Counted from the first letter of the stretch, positions 10,593-19,422 are shown. The stretch is DNA of 64,000 nt from Thermoleophilaceae bacterium (GCA_019683805.1 JADGHQ010000001.1:1-64000), one strand, 5' to 3'. The notes: generated by a model not told the origin, from the sequence alone. Translations and numbers: made by a program.

Positions 10593-10596
10593 GCTT

Positions 10597-11988
10597 ATGA
10601 GCAGGGAGATTCTCGAAGCCGTGACCGTTCTCGAGCGCGAGAAGGGCATCTCCTCCGAGCGCCTGATGAGCGCGCTCGAGGACGCTCTGCTCTCGGCCTA
10701 CAAGAAGACGCCGGGCGCGGCCCGCTACGCGCGCGTCGACATGGATCGCGCCACCGGGGACTTCCGCGTGTACGAGCTGATCGTGCCCGAGGATCTCGAG
10801 CAGCGCCTGCTCGCGGAGGTCGAGCAGGAGGAGGCGGCGGTGGACCCCGAGACCGGGGAGCTGCGCCAGCCCGAGGAGCCGGAGCTCGACCCCGAGCTGC
10901 TCGCCGAGTACAGCGACCAGATCGAGGAACGCGACGTCACCCCCGAGGACTTCGGGCGCATTGCCGCGCAGACGGCGAAGCAGGTGATTCTGCAGCGCAT
11001 CCGCGAGGCGGAGCGCGACATGATGTTCGAGGAGTACCAGGACCGCGTCGGCGAGCTGATCACCGGCATCGTCCAGCAGTCCGACTCCCGCTACACCCTC
11101 GTCCAGCTACGCGAGCGCGTCGAGGCGCTGCTGCCGAAGTCCGAGCAGGTCGACAACGAGCGCTACGACCACGGCCAGCGCATCAAGGCCGTAATCACGG
11201 ACGTGTCCTCCCAGGCGAAGGGCCCGAGCATCATCGTCTCGCGTCGCTCGCCGGAGCTGATCCGCAAGCTGTTCGAGCTCGAGGTGCCCGAGATCGCCGA
11301 CGGCCTCGTCGAGATCACCAACGTGGCGCGCGAGCCCGGCTACCGCTCGAAGATCGCCGTGATCTCCCACGTGAGCGGCGTGGACCCGGTCGGCGCCTGC
11401 GTGGGCCCGCGCGGGTCGCGCGTGCGCATGGTCGTGTCCGAGTTGCGCGGCGAGAAGATCGACATCATCCCCTACAACGACGAGCCCGCCCGCTTCGTCG
11501 CCAAGGCGCTCTCGCCGGCGCGCGTGCGCGAGGTGCTCGTCGACGACGAGAACAAGCAGGCGACGGTGATCGTGCCGGACGACCAGCTCTCGCTGGCGAT
11601 CGGCAAGGAGGGCCAGAACGCCCGCCTCGCCGCCCGGCTCACGGGCTGGCGGGTCGACATCCGCTCCGAGACCGAGTTCGCGCGGGAAGAGGCCGAGATG
11701 GGCTACGAGGAGGAGGAGGTCGCCGGGCGCTGCGCGGCGATGCTCGCCAACGGCAAGCGCTGCCCGAACGCGGCGCTGCCGGGCTCGCGCTACTGCGGCC
11801 TCCCGGCGCACCAGGCGCTCGCGAGCGCCGACACCGACGAGGTGGCCGCGACCGGCAGGGCGGAGGCCGCGACCGAGCAGGACGCGCCGGCCGAGCCCGA
11901 GGCGCCGGCCGAAGCTGCGGCGTCAGCCGAGTCGGAGGCAAGCGACCAGCCGGCGGCCGGGGAGCCCGCCGAGGAAGCCGCCTCATAG
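10597..11988 (+). CDS. nusA: Transcription elongation/termination factor NusA with a zinc-finger-like C-terminal extension
   Basis: NusA binds RNA polymerase and modulates pausing, termination and antitermination. In the 463-residue protein I see the N-terminal polymerase-binding domain ([19 protein letters not shown]...), an acidic insert (~68-105), S1 (~150-215), and two KH domains with [15 protein letters not shown] and [16 protein letters not shown]. After KH2 comes a compact Cys/His cluster, C379-x9-C389-x10-C400-x4-H405 (GRCAAML...[14 protein letters not shown]), then an Ala/Glu-rich tail. The cluster resembles small zinc-binding modules found on other proteins and is not part of standard NusA. 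GGAGGG precedes the ATG. Confidence 0.95.
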   Translation: MSREILEAVTVLEREKGISSERLMSALEDALLSAYKKTPGAARYARVDMDRATGDFRVYELIVPEDLEQRLLAEVEQEEAAVDPETGELRQPEEPELDPELLAEYSDQIEERDVTPEDFGRIAAQTAKQVILQRIREAERDMMFEEYQDRVGELITGIVQQSDSRYTLVQLRERVEALLPKSEQVDNERYDHGQRIKAVITDVSSQAKGPSIIVSRRSPELIRKLFELEVPEIADGLVEITNVAREPGYRSKIAVISHVSGVDPVGACVGPRGSRVRMVVSELRGEKIDIIPYNDEPARFVAKALSPARVREVLVDDENKQATVIVPDDQLSLAIGKEGQNARLAARLTGWRVDIRSETEFAREEAEMGYEEEEVAGRCAAMLANGKRCPNAALPGSRYCGLPAHQALASADTDEVAATGRAEAATEQDAPAEPEAPAEAAASAESEASDQPAAGEPAEEAAS

Positions 11989-12011
11989 CCCGCGTCCCGC
12001 ACAGGCGCTGC

Positions 12012-12272
12012 GTGGGCTGCGGCCGCTCGCGCCCGAAGGCCGAGCTCGTGCGTTTCGTGGCCGGCCCTGGAGGCGTCCTGGAGCGCGACCCCGCGGGGAC
12101 GCGCCCGGGACGCGGCGCCTACCTGTGCCGGGCCGACGGGGCCGCCGGGGCGCCCTCGCCTGCGCCCGAGTGCGCGCGCCGGGCGCTCGAGCGCCGCGGC
12201 TTCCAGCGCGCCCTGAGGCGGCCTGTGCGCGTCGATGGACACGTCATAGACTTGGACAGCACCGGGAGCTAG
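12012..12272 (+). CDS. ylxR: YlxR-family RNA-binding protein
   Basis: YlxR (DUF448) is a small nucleic-acid-binding protein almost always found between nusA and infB; it has been linked to RNase P and regulation. The frame encodes GCGRSRPKAELVRFVAGPGG and later GRGAYLCRADGA, both conserved. GTG 12012 is the first standard start, but it cuts into the conserved N-terminus: the codons before it read ARVPHRRCV, the usual YlxR opening. No ATG, GTG or TTG lies in that part. An ATA at 11985 overlaps the nusA stop (ATAG) and follows GAGGAA by 8 nt, so the real start may be that rare codon. The stop touches the infB ATG. Confidence 0.85.
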   Translation: MGCGRSRPKAELVRFVAGPGGVLERDPAGTRPGRGAYLCRADGAAGAPSPAPECARRALERRGFQRALRRPVRVDGHVIDLDSTGS

Positions 12273-14600
12273 ATGGCAAAGAAGAGAGTTCACGAGATCG
12301 CCAAGGAGCGGGGCATGCCTTCGAAGGAGGTCATCGCCGTGCTCCAGCGGGCAGGCCTCGACGTGAAGGCGGCCGCCTCGAGCGTCGACGAGCGGGACAT
12401 CGCGCGCGCGTTCGACGGTGGCGACGCCGGAGACGGCGCGGGAGCCGGCGCCGACGAGCGCCCGGCGCCGGCGCGCGCCCAGGCGCCCTCGCCGCAGCGC
12501 GGCGCCGCGCCCGCGCAGGCTCAGGGCTCCCGGGGACAGGCTCCGCAGGGCGGTCGCGCGCCGCAGCAGGGCGCCGCGCCCCAGCGCGCGGGCGCGCCGC
12601 AGCGCCGCCCCGAAGGACCCGCGCAGGGCGGCCAGCGGCCGCAGCGGCCGACGCGCCCGCAGCGGGGCGCGCCGGGAGCGCCGGGCGGCGGCGGCCGCCG
12701 GCGCGTCGTGATCGACTCGCAGGCCTCGCGCCGTCAGCAGGGGCCGCCGGCCCAGCAGCAGCCTCCGCGCCGCCGCGGGCGCAGGCGCCGCACGCCCTGG
12801 GTCGAGCCCGACCTGACCCCGCACGAGCCCGTCGTCCAGGAGGAGCCCGCGGTCAAGATCCCGTCGGGCGCGACGGTCAAGGAGGTCGCCGAGTCGCTCG
12901 GCCTCGGCGCCCCGGAGGTCATCAAGAAGCTGATGCAGCTCGGCGAGATGGCGACGCTCACGCAGACGCTCTCCGACGATGCGATCGGCGTGCTCGCCGA
13001 GGAGTTCGGCAAGAAGGTCGAGATCGTCAGCGCCGCCGAGGACGTCGACGAGGAGCCGATCGTCGAGGACGACGAGGCGCAGCTCGTCGAGCGCCCGCCG
13101 GTCGTGACGGTGATGGGCCACGTCGACCACGGCAAGACCTCGCTGCTCGACGCGATCCGCGAGACGCAGGTGGCGGCCGGCGAGGCCGGCGGCATCACGC
13201 AGCACATCGGCGCCTACCAGGTCGACCACGACGGGCACAAGATCACCTTCCTCGACACCCCGGGCCACCAGGCGTTCACGGCGATGCGCGCCCGCGGCGC
13301 CTCGGTCACCGACATCGCGGTGATCGTGGTCGCCGCCGACGACGGCGTGATGCCGCAGACCGAGGAGGCGATCGACCACGCGCGCGCGGCGGACGTGCCG
13401 ATCATGATCGCCGTCAACAAGATCGACAAGGAGGGGGCCGATCCCAACCGCGTGCGCGGCGAGCTCGCGCAGCGCGGCCTCACTCCGGCCGACTGGGGCG
13501 GCGACATCGAGTTCTCGGACGTCTCCGCGAAGACGCGCGAGGGGCTCGACGAGCTGCTCGACAACATCGTGACGCTGGCGGAGATCTCCGAGCTGCGCGC
13601 CAACCCGAGCGCGGAGGCCTCGGGGACCGTGATCGAGTCGCGCCTCGACCCGGGCCGCGGCCCGGTCGTCACGCTCCTGATCCAGCGCGGCACGCTGCGC
13701 GTGGGCGACTCGCTCGTCGCGGGCGCGCACTGGGCGCGCGTGCGCGCGATGCACGACCATCGCGGCGAGCGCGTGAAGGAGGCGCGCCCCGGCGATCCGG
13801 TCGAGATCCTCGGCTTCGACGGCGTGCCCGAGGCGGGCGAGCGCTTCCGCGTGGTCGAGAACGACCGCAGGGCGCGGCAGCTCGCGGGCGAGCGCGCCAA
13901 CCGGCTCAAGGCCGAGGCGCTCGCGCGCCGCCAGGGCGTGCGGCTGTCGCTCGAGGACGTCTTCGCGCGCGCCCAGAAGGGCGAGCTGAAGGAGCTCAAC
14001 CTGATCGTCAAGGCCGACGTGGCCGGCTCGCTCGAGGCGCTCGAGGACGAGATCGCCAAGCTGCCGCACGACGAGGTGAGCGTCAACGTGATCCGCGACG
14101 GCGTCGGCGGCATCAACGAGTCCGACGTGATGCTCGCGGCGGCCTCCGACGCGATCATCATCGGCTTCAACGTGCGGCCCGTCCAGGACGCGCGCCAGGT
14201 GGCCGAGCGCGAGGGCGTCGAGATTCGCACCTACTCGGTGATCTACCGCGTCACCGAGGACCTGCGCCAGGCGATGGAGGGCCTGCTCGAGCCCGAGGAG
14301 GTCGAGCAGACGATCGGCACCGCCGAGGTGCGCCAGACCTTCCGCGCCTCGCGCGTCGGCACGATCGCCGGCTCGTACGTGCGCGAGGGCGTGGTGCGCC
14401 GCGGGGCGCTCGTGCGGCTGGTGCGCGGCGGCACGATCGTCTGGGACGGCCGCATCGCGTCGCTGCGGCGCTTCCAGGACGACGTGCGCGAGGTCGAGGC
14501 CGGCTACGAGTGCGGCATCGTGCTCGACGGCTACGACGACATCAAGGAAGAGGACGTGCTCGAGGTCTACGAGACGCGCCAGGTCGAGCGCGAGCTCTAG
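12273..14600 (+). CDS. infB: Translation initiation factor IF-2
   Basis: IF-2 is the GTPase that brings initiator tRNA to the ribosome. The 775-residue protein has an N-terminal IF2_N module (KKRVHEIAKERGMPSKEVIAVLQRAGL), a Pro/Gln/Gly/Arg-rich linker (~50-175), a second IF2_N-like segment (ATVKEVAESLGLGAPEVIKKLMQLGEM), and then the G domain with G1 GHVDHGKT (from residue 282), G3 DTPGH and G4 NKID. Domains II-IV follow, with IRDGVGGINESDV and VGTIAGSYVREGVV. The ATG directly follows the ylxR stop. The repetitive linker is normal for high-GC IF-2. Confidence 0.98.
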   Translation: MAKKRVHEIAKERGMPSKEVIAVLQRAGLDVKAAASSVDERDIARAFDGGDAGDGAGAGADERPAPARAQAPSPQRGAAPAQAQGSRGQAPQGGRAPQQGAAPQRAGAPQRRPEGPAQGGQRPQRPTRPQRGAPGAPGGGGRRRVVIDSQASRRQQGPPAQQQPPRRRGRRRRTPWVEPDLTPHEPVVQEEPAVKIPSGATVKEVAESLGLGAPEVIKKLMQLGEMATLTQTLSDDAIGVLAEEFGKKVEIVSAAEDVDEEPIVEDDEAQLVERPPVVTVMGHVDHGKTSLLDAIRETQVAAGEAGGITQHIGAYQVDHDGHKITFLDTPGHQAFTAMRARGASVTDIAVIVVAADDGVMPQTEEAIDHARAADVPIMIAVNKIDKEGADPNRVRGELAQRGLTPADWGGDIEFSDVSAKTREGLDELLDNIVTLAEISELRANPSAEASGTVIESRLDPGRGPVVTLLIQRGTLRVGDSLVAGAHWARVRAMHDHRGERVKEARPGDPVEILGFDGVPEAGERFRVVENDRRARQLAGERANRLKAEALARRQGVRLSLEDVFARAQKGELKELNLIVKADVAGSLEALEDEIAKLPHDEVSVNVIRDGVGGINESDVMLAAASDAIIIGFNVRPVQDARQVAEREGVEIRTYSVIYRVTEDLRQAMEGLLEPEEVEQTIGTAEVRQTFRASRVGTIAGSYVREGVVRRGALVRLVRGGTIVWDGRIASLRRFQDDVREVEAGYECGIVLDGYDDIKEEDVLEVYETRQVEREL

Positions 14601-14903
14601 TTGAGCTACCTCTGCCTCGTCGAGATCCACCTGCACTTCCCAGACGCCGGAAGCCTGAAGGGCAAGCGGCGCGAGCTCTCGTCCCTCAAGGCGCAGCTCC
14701 AGCATCGCTTCGGCGCGAGCGTGGCCGAGACCGACCACCAGGATCTCTGGCAGCGCGCCACCGTCTCTGCCGCGCTCGTGGGCCGCAGCGCGCGCAGCGT
14801 CGAGGAGGCGGCCGACAAGCTCGAGCGCTACGTGCTCTCCCAGTTCCCCGACGGCGTCCGCTTCGACCGCGGCGTAGTGTCCTCGCAGGAGGTGCTCGGG
14901 TGA
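14601..14903 (+). CDS. DUF503 (YlxP-like) protein
   Basis: This 100-residue protein starts at a TTG directly after the infB stop. SYLCLVEIHLHFPDAGSLKGKRRELSSLKAQLQHRFGASVAETDHQDLWQRATVSAALVG carries the DUF503 pattern (LKxKR, then AExDxxDxWQ). The family is called YlxP in Bacillus, where it sits between infB and rbfA as it does here. Its molecular role is not established; an RNA- or ribosome-related role is assumed from the neighbours. Confidence 0.88.
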   Translation: MSYLCLVEIHLHFPDAGSLKGKRRELSSLKAQLQHRFGASVAETDHQDLWQRATVSAALVGRSARSVEEAADKLERYVLSQFPDGVRFDRGVVSSQEVLG

Positions 14904-14960
14904 GCTCTCCGGGCGCGGGACGGAGTGCGCGCGCCATGGCTGCCCGGGGGATGATCTAGG

Positions 14961-15305
14961 ATGCCGGGCGGCCGGATGCGGCGTGTGAACGAGGCCCTGC
15001 GGGAGGTCTTGTCGGCGCACATAGCAGCCGACCTCAAGGATCCTCGGATCGGTTTCGTGACAGTCACCGCAGTAGACACCAGCCCGGACCTCCGGCACGC
15101 CCGCGTCTACGTGAGCGTGCTCGGTAGCCCCGCGGAGCGCGACGCGGCCCTGGAGGGGCTGCGCTCCTCTGCCGGCTTCCTGCAGGGCAGGTTGGGGGAG
15201 GGCCTGCGGCTGAAGCGGACCCCGACGCTCGAGTTCCGCTACGACGAGTCGATAGACCGGGGCATGAGGATCGCGGAGCTGCTCGACGAGGGGGAGGAGC
15301 GGTGA
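14961..15305 (+). CDS. rbfA: Ribosome-binding factor A
   Basis: RbfA helps late 30S assembly and binds the 16S rRNA 5' region. The 114-residue protein has MRRVNEALREVLSAHIAADLKDPRIGFVTVTAVDTSPDLRHARVYVSVLG, a clear KH-type RbfA core, and ends with the conserved PTLEFRYDESIDRGMRIAELLDE. I use the ATG at 14961; ATG 14976 (MRRVNEAL) would also fit homologues. It sits in the infB operon, and its stop overlaps the nrnA start. Confidence 0.95.
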   Translation: MPGGRMRRVNEALREVLSAHIAADLKDPRIGFVTVTAVDTSPDLRHARVYVSVLGSPAERDAALEGLRSSAGFLQGRLGEGLRLKRTPTLEFRYDESIDRGMRIAELLDEGEER

Positions 15306-16288
15306 GCGTCGGCACCGAGCTCGACCAGGTCGTCGACGAGCTGCGCGCGGCCGACAAGCTCCTGCTGACCACGCACGAGAACCCCGACGGGGACGCGCTC
15401 GGCTCGCTGCTCGCGACGCACATGATCCTGACGCTGCTCGGCAAGGACGTGCTGATGTTCATGGCCGAGAACGAGTTCCCGCTGCCCTGGGAGTACCGCG
15501 ACATGCCCTTCGAGGGCGTCCTCCACCACCCGCCCGACGACGTCGACGAGCGCACGGTGGTGTTCCTCGACTGCGGCAACATCGACCGCATGCCGGTGGA
15601 CTTCCTCCAGCAGGGGCGCCTCCACATCGTCAACATCGACCACCACCACGACAACACGCGCTTCGGCACGGTCAACCTCGTCGACGCGCGCGCCTCGTGC
15701 ACCGCGGAGATCGTCTTCCGGATCGCGAGGGAGCTCGGCGTCGAGATCACGACGCCGATCGCCGACGCGCTCTACGTCGCGCTCGTCACCGACACCGGGC
15801 GCTTCATGTACCAGAACACGACGCCCGAGGCGCACCGCATGGCGGCCGAGCTGCTCGAGGCGGGCGTCGCGCCGCACGACGTCTACCGGCGCCTCTACGA
15901 GGGCCTCCCGTTCGCCCGGCTCCAGCTCCTCGCCCGCGCCCTCTCGCGCGTGCAGCGCTACGACGGGGGCGCGCTCACGCTCACCTACCTCACGCGCGAG
16001 GACTACGAGGAGACGCACTCGATCGAGACCGATTCCGAGGGGATCGTCGACCACGTGCGCGCGGTGGAGGGCACGGCGGTGGGCGCGCTCGTGCGCGAGC
16101 TCCTGTCCGAGGACCGCGCGGGCGTCCGCAAGGTGAGCCTGCGCTCGGCGGACGGGCGCGTCGACGTCTCGCGCATCGCGCGCAACCACGGCGGCGGCGG
16201 TCACCGCCAGGCCGCCGGCTTCTCGACCGAGCTGCCGCTCGAGGAGCTCGTCGAGTCGCTCCGCCGCGAGGTGGCGGAGCAGCTCTAG
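15302..16288 (+). CDS. nrnA: DHH/DHHA1 phosphoesterase, NrnA-like nanoRNase/pAp phosphatase
   Basis: NrnA-type enzymes degrade short RNA oligonucleotides and dephosphorylate 3'-phosphoadenosine 5'-phosphate, as well as some cyclic dinucleotide products. The 328-residue protein shows HENPDGDALGS, FLDCGN, NIDHHHDN (the DHH motif) and a second-lobe GGGGHRQAAGF (DHHA1). GTG 15302 overlaps the rbfA stop. Location between rbfA and truB is common in Gram-positive bacteria. With PNPase and RNases J and Y also encoded here, an RNA decay role is likely. Confidence 0.9.
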   Translation: MSVGTELDQVVDELRAADKLLLTTHENPDGDALGSLLATHMILTLLGKDVLMFMAENEFPLPWEYRDMPFEGVLHHPPDDVDERTVVFLDCGNIDRMPVDFLQQGRLHIVNIDHHHDNTRFGTVNLVDARASCTAEIVFRIARELGVEITTPIADALYVALVTDTGRFMYQNTTPEAHRMAAELLEAGVAPHDVYRRLYEGLPFARLQLLARALSRVQRYDGGALTLTYLTREDYEETHSIETDSEGIVDHVRAVEGTAVGALVRELLSEDRAGVRKVSLRSADGRVDVSRIARNHGGGGHRQAAGFSTELPLEELVESLRREVAEQL

Positions 16289-16336
16289 CCCGAGGGCGGG
16301 CTTCCCGGAGGCCGGCAGCGAGCGCCGGCGTGGTAC

Positions 16337-16342
16337 TAGGCT
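16337..16342 (+). promoter_or_regulatory. Candidate -10 box of truB
   Basis: TAGGCT matches TAnnnT and lies 10 nt before the truB ATG in the only gap (64 bp) between nrnA and truB. It suggests a start site close to the start codon. Confidence 0.4.
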
Positions 16343-16352
16343 GCGGCTCTCG

Positions 16353-17159
16353 ATGGAGCCGAACGGCGTCGTCCTCTACCCGAAGCCCGCGGGCGTGACC
16401 TCGCATGACGTGGTAGCGCGCGTGCGCCGCACCCTGCGCGAGCGGCTCGGGCGCAAGGTGAAGGTCGGCCACGCCGGCACGCTCGACCCCTTCGCGACCG
16501 GCCTCCTGCTCGTGCTGGTGGGCGCCGCCACGCGCGCCCAGCGCTTCCTGATGGGGCTGCCCAAGACCTACCGCGCGGTCGCGCGCCTCGGCTGGGTCTC
16601 CGACACCGGCGACCGCGACGGCCGCCTCGAGCGCACCGGGCGCGTGCCGGACGAGCTCGAGCTCCCGACCGGCGAGCTGATGCAGCGCCCGCCCGCCTAC
16701 TCGGCCGTGAAGGTGGGCGGGGAGCGGCTCTACGCGAAGGCGCGCCGCGGCGAGGAGGCGGTGGCCGAGCCCCGGCCGGTCACCGTCCACCGCTTCGAGC
16801 TGCTCTGGCGCGACGGCGAGCGCGTCGGGCTCGAGGTCGAGTGCTCCGCGGGCACCTACGTCCGTCAGCTCGTAGCGGACCTCGGCGACGCCTACTGCGA
16901 GGAGCTCGAGCGCACGCGCATCGGCCCGTTCCGGCTCGAGGACGCCGACGCCGAGCGGATCGTTCCGCTCTACGATGCGCTCTCGTTCCTGCCCGCCCGC
17001 GAGCTCGACCCCGCCGAGGCGAGGCGGGTGTCGAACGGGGTCGCCGTGCCCGGCGCCTCGGATGCGGGCTTCGTGCGGCTGGTGCGCGAGGGCGCGCTGC
17101 TCGCGGTGGCGGAGCCGCGCGCTGGACAGCTCAAGCCGGTGGTGGTGTTCCCCTCGTGA
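16353..17159 (+). CDS. truB: tRNA pseudouridine(55) synthase TruB
   Basis: TruB makes pseudouridine 55 in the T-loop of tRNAs. The 268-residue protein has KPAGVTSHDVV, the catalytic GHAGTLDPFATG (nucleophilic Asp in TLD), PPAYSAVKV, LEVECSAGTYVRQLVADLG and a C-terminal PUA-like part. The stretch between GDRDGRLERTG and PPAYSAVKV is only about 20 residues, clearly shorter than I recall for the family, so part of the insertion that helps grip tRNA seems reduced. The stop overlaps the ribF start (GTGA). Confidence 0.94.
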   Translation: MEPNGVVLYPKPAGVTSHDVVARVRRTLRERLGRKVKVGHAGTLDPFATGLLLVLVGAATRAQRFLMGLPKTYRAVARLGWVSDTGDRDGRLERTGRVPDELELPTGELMQRPPAYSAVKVGGERLYAKARRGEEAVAEPRPVTVHRFELLWRDGERVGLEVECSAGTYVRQLVADLGDAYCEELERTRIGPFRLEDADAERIVPLYDALSFLPARELDPAEARRVSNGVAVPGASDAGFVRLVREGALLAVAEPRAGQLKPVVVFPS

Positions 17160-18025
17160 AGGTCACATCTCTCTGGGACGCGGAGCGGCGCCCGCGCAGG
17201 GTCGCCGTGGGCACCTTCGACGGCGTGCACCTCGGCCACCGCGAGGTGATCCGCGGCAGCGACACCGTGCTCACCTTCGACCCCCACCCGCTCGCGGTCA
17301 CCCGCCCCGAGGCGCTGCCCAAGCTGATCTCCACGTTCGAGATCAAGCGCGACCTGATCGCCGGGCTCGGGGTGGAGGAGCTCGTGGTGATCCCGTTCGA
17401 CAAGGAGTTCTCCGAGCGCTCCGCGGAGAACTTCGTGGAGGAGATCCTGATCGGCCGGCTCGGCGCCGAGGTGGTCTCGATAGGCGAGAACTTCCGCTTC
17501 GGCAAGGGCGCCCGCGGCGACGCAGACCTGCTCCGCTCCTACGACGCGTTCGAGACGCGCGTCGTCCCGCTGGTCGAGGTGGGGGGCGAGACGATCTCCT
17601 CCAGCCACATCCGCGGGCTCGTTGCGGCGGGGGAGGTCGACAAGGCGGCCGAGTTCCTCGGCGGCCCCTTCCTGCTGGAGGGCGAGGTCGTGCACGGCGA
17701 CAAGCGCGGCCGCACCCTCGGCGTCCCGACCGCCAACGTCGTCCCCGACGACCGCTTCGTGACGCCGGGGCACGGGGTCTACGCGGCCTGGGCGCACGGC
17801 CACCCGGCCGCCGTCAACGTCGGCGTGCGGCCGACGTTCGAGACCGGACGCGGGCTCCTGATCGAGGCCTACCTGCTCGACTTCGACGGCGACCTCTACG
17901 GCCAGACGCTCAGGATCGCGTTCGTCAGGAGGCTGCGCGGTGAGCGGCGCTTCGACTCCGTCGAGGCGCTCGTCGAGCAGATGCGCCGCGACGTCGAGCA
18001 GACGCGCGCGGCTCTGCTACCGTAG
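17156..18025 (+). CDS. ribF: Bifunctional riboflavin kinase/FAD synthetase
   Basis: RibF phosphorylates riboflavin to FMN and adenylates FMN to FAD. The 289-residue protein begins VKVTSLWDAERRPRRVAVGTFDGVHLGHREVI, then TFDPHP, SIGENFRFGKGARGD and ISSSHIRGLVAAGEV (FAD synthetase half). The kinase half has GRTLGVPTANV and GVRPTFE, ending EQMRRDVEQTRAAL. The spacer between GVHLGH and TFDPHP is about a dozen residues shorter than in most homologues as I recall them. GTG 17156 overlaps the truB stop. FAD supply would also serve coxM. Confidence 0.94.
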   Translation: MKVTSLWDAERRPRRVAVGTFDGVHLGHREVIRGSDTVLTFDPHPLAVTRPEALPKLISTFEIKRDLIAGLGVEELVVIPFDKEFSERSAENFVEEILIGRLGAEVVSIGENFRFGKGARGDADLLRSYDAFETRVVPLVEVGGETISSSHIRGLVAAGEVDKAAEFLGGPFLLEGEVVHGDKRGRTLGVPTANVVPDDRFVTPGHGVYAAWAHGHPAAVNVGVRPTFETGRGLLIEAYLLDFDGDLYGQTLRIAFVRRLRGERRFDSVEALVEQMRRDVEQTRAALLP

Positions 18026-18031
18026 CCCGCC

Positions 18032-18301
18032 GTGACACTGACCCAGGAAGAGAAGCGCGACATCGTCAGCCGCTTCGGCAAGGACGAGAACGACACCGGC
18101 TCCACCGAGGTCCAGGTGGCTCTGCTCACGCGCCGGATCAACGACCTCACGGAGCACCTCCGCGAGCACAAGAAGGACCACCACTCCCGCCGCGGCCTGC
18201 TGATGCTCGTGGGCCAGCGCCGGCGGCTGCTCAAGTACCTCCAGCGCAAGGACCTGGACCGCTACCGCTCGTTGATCCGGGAGCTGGGGCTGCGGCGATG
18301 A
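18032..18301 (+). CDS. rpsO: 30S ribosomal protein S15
   Basis: The 89-residue protein matches S15 over its full length, with [46 protein letters not shown] and the C-terminal [12 protein letters not shown]. It binds 16S rRNA early in 30S assembly. It starts with GTG six bp after ribF, and its stop overlaps the peroxiredoxin start (ATGA). The truB-ribF-rpsO-pnp order is widespread, here with two thiol-protein genes inserted before pnp. Confidence 0.97.
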   Translation: MTLTQEEKRDIVSRFGKDENDTGSTEVQVALLTRRINDLTEHLREHKKDHHSRRGLLMLVGQRRRLLKYLQRKDLDRYRSLIRELGLRR

Positions 18302-18759
18302 TCGAGCCTGGCACGCCGGCCCCGGACTTCAAGCTCCGGGATCAGGACGGGAACGAGGTCACGCTCGCCGACCTGAAGGGGAAGACGACGGTCCTCGTCT
18401 TCTACCCGCTCGACTTCAGCCCCGTCTGCACCGACCAGCTCAACGTGTACCAGGAGGTGCTCGGCGAGCTCGAGGAGCGCGGGGTCCAGATGTACGGCAT
18501 CTCCGTGGACTCGGTCTACGCCCACAAGGCGTTCCGCGAGAAGCTGGGCGTGACGATCCCGCTGCTCGCGGACTTCGAGCCGAAGGGCGCCGTGGCGCGC
18601 AGCTTCGGCGTCTACGACGAGGAGCACGGCATGGCCAAGCGCGCGCTCGTGCTGATCGGGCCGGACGGCGTCGTGCGCTGGTCGCACGTCTCGCCGAGCC
18701 CGCTCGAGATCCCGGGCGTGAACCTGATCTTCGACGCGCTCGAGGCCGCGCCCGCCTAG
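18298..18759 (+). CDS. Peroxiredoxin (AhpC/TSA, BCP/AhpE-like)
   Basis: This 153-residue thiol peroxidase would reduce peroxides. It has [41 protein letters not shown] with the peroxidatic Cys in PVCT, and later [14 protein letters not shown]. No resolving Cys follows closely in the active-site helix, so it is likely a 1-Cys type or uses an outside thiol. The start overlaps the rpsO stop, so it appears to be part of the ribF-rpsO unit. A DsbA-like gene follows. Confidence 0.88.
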   Translation: MIEPGTPAPDFKLRDQDGNEVTLADLKGKTTVLVFYPLDFSPVCTDQLNVYQEVLGELEERGVQMYGISVDSVYAHKAFREKLGVTIPLLADFEPKGAVARSFGVYDEEHGMAKRALVLIGPDGVVRWSHVSPSPLEIPGVNLIFDALEAAPA

Positions 18760-18776
18760 CAGCGCGGCCGCCGCCG

Positions 18777-19286
18777 GTGGCCGAGAGCCTCTCGAGCGCA
18801 GAGCCGCCGCCCCCGGGGCCGGACGACCACGTTCGCGGCGACTCGGGCCCGCTCGTCATCGAGTACGGCGACTACGAGTGCCCCTACTGCGCGCGCACGG
18901 ACGTCATGCTCGCCGAGCTCCCGGTGCGAAGGGTCTTCCGGCACTTCCCGGTTCCGTCGAAGCACCCGCGCGCCCAGGCGCTCGCCCGCGCCGCCGAGGC
19001 GGCCGGCTCGCAGGGCCGCTTCTGGGAGATGCACGACTCGCTGTTCGCAGACCAGGGCCATCTCGACGACCCGCACCTCTGGCGCCGCGCCGAGGAGCTC
19101 GGGCTCGATCTCGAGCGCTTCGAGCGCGACCGCCGCTCCGACGCGACGCTCGAGCGCGTGCGGCGCGACTTCCGCTCGGGCGTCCGCGCGGGCGTGATGA
19201 CGACGCCCACGCTGTTCGTCGACGGCCGCGCGTACGCCGGCATCCCGGCGCCGGAGCTGATCGAGCGCCTACGCGCGGGCGGTTAG
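18777..19286 (+). CDS. DsbA-family thioredoxin-like protein
   Basis: The 169-residue protein has a thioredoxin-fold active site CPYC in IEYGDYECPYCARTDVML, the helical insert (HPRAQALARAAEAAGSQGRFWEMHDSLF), and the cis-proline segment MTTPTLFVDGRAYAG. This is the FrnE/DsbA-like group. No signal peptide or membrane segment is visible at the N-terminus, so it is probably cytoplasmic. GTG 18777 lies 17 bp after the peroxiredoxin gene. It may regenerate the peroxiredoxin, but this is inferred from proximity alone. Confidence 0.85.
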   Translation: MAESLSSAEPPPPGPDDHVRGDSGPLVIEYGDYECPYCARTDVMLAELPVRRVFRHFPVPSKHPRAQALARAAEAAGSQGRFWEMHDSLFADQGHLDDPHLWRRAEELGLDLERFERDRRSDATLERVRRDFRSGVRAGVMTTPTLFVDGRAYAGIPAPELIERLRAGG

Positions 19287-19344
19287 CGGGAGGCGGGCCG
19301 CCGCGCCGCGCGGGCGCGGACCAGCGGGCGACCGAGGCGCCCGT

Positions 19345-19408
19345 TGCTAACCTCCGCCCAACTCTTCAAGGAGAGCGAAAGTTGTCTGTGCCGCCAACCG
19401 GAGGCGGC
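19345..19408 (+). promoter_or_regulatory. pnp leader: extended -10 and hairpin
   Basis: TGC followed by TAACCT (19345-19353) resembles an extended -10 box. Downstream a 6-bp hairpin, GCCGCC (19390-19395) with GGCGGC (19403-19408), ends 14 nt before the pnp ATG. PNPase is known to control its own leader in E. coli; whether this hairpin does so is untested. I see no gene in 19287-19422. Confidence 0.4.
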
Positions 19409-19422
19409 GTGAAAGGAAAAGA

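Noticed and set aside
12420-12800. Repetitive Pro/Gln/Gly-rich coding in infB as a repeat or foreign insert
   Set aside because: Such linkers between the IF2_N modules and the G domain are normal in high-GC IF-2.
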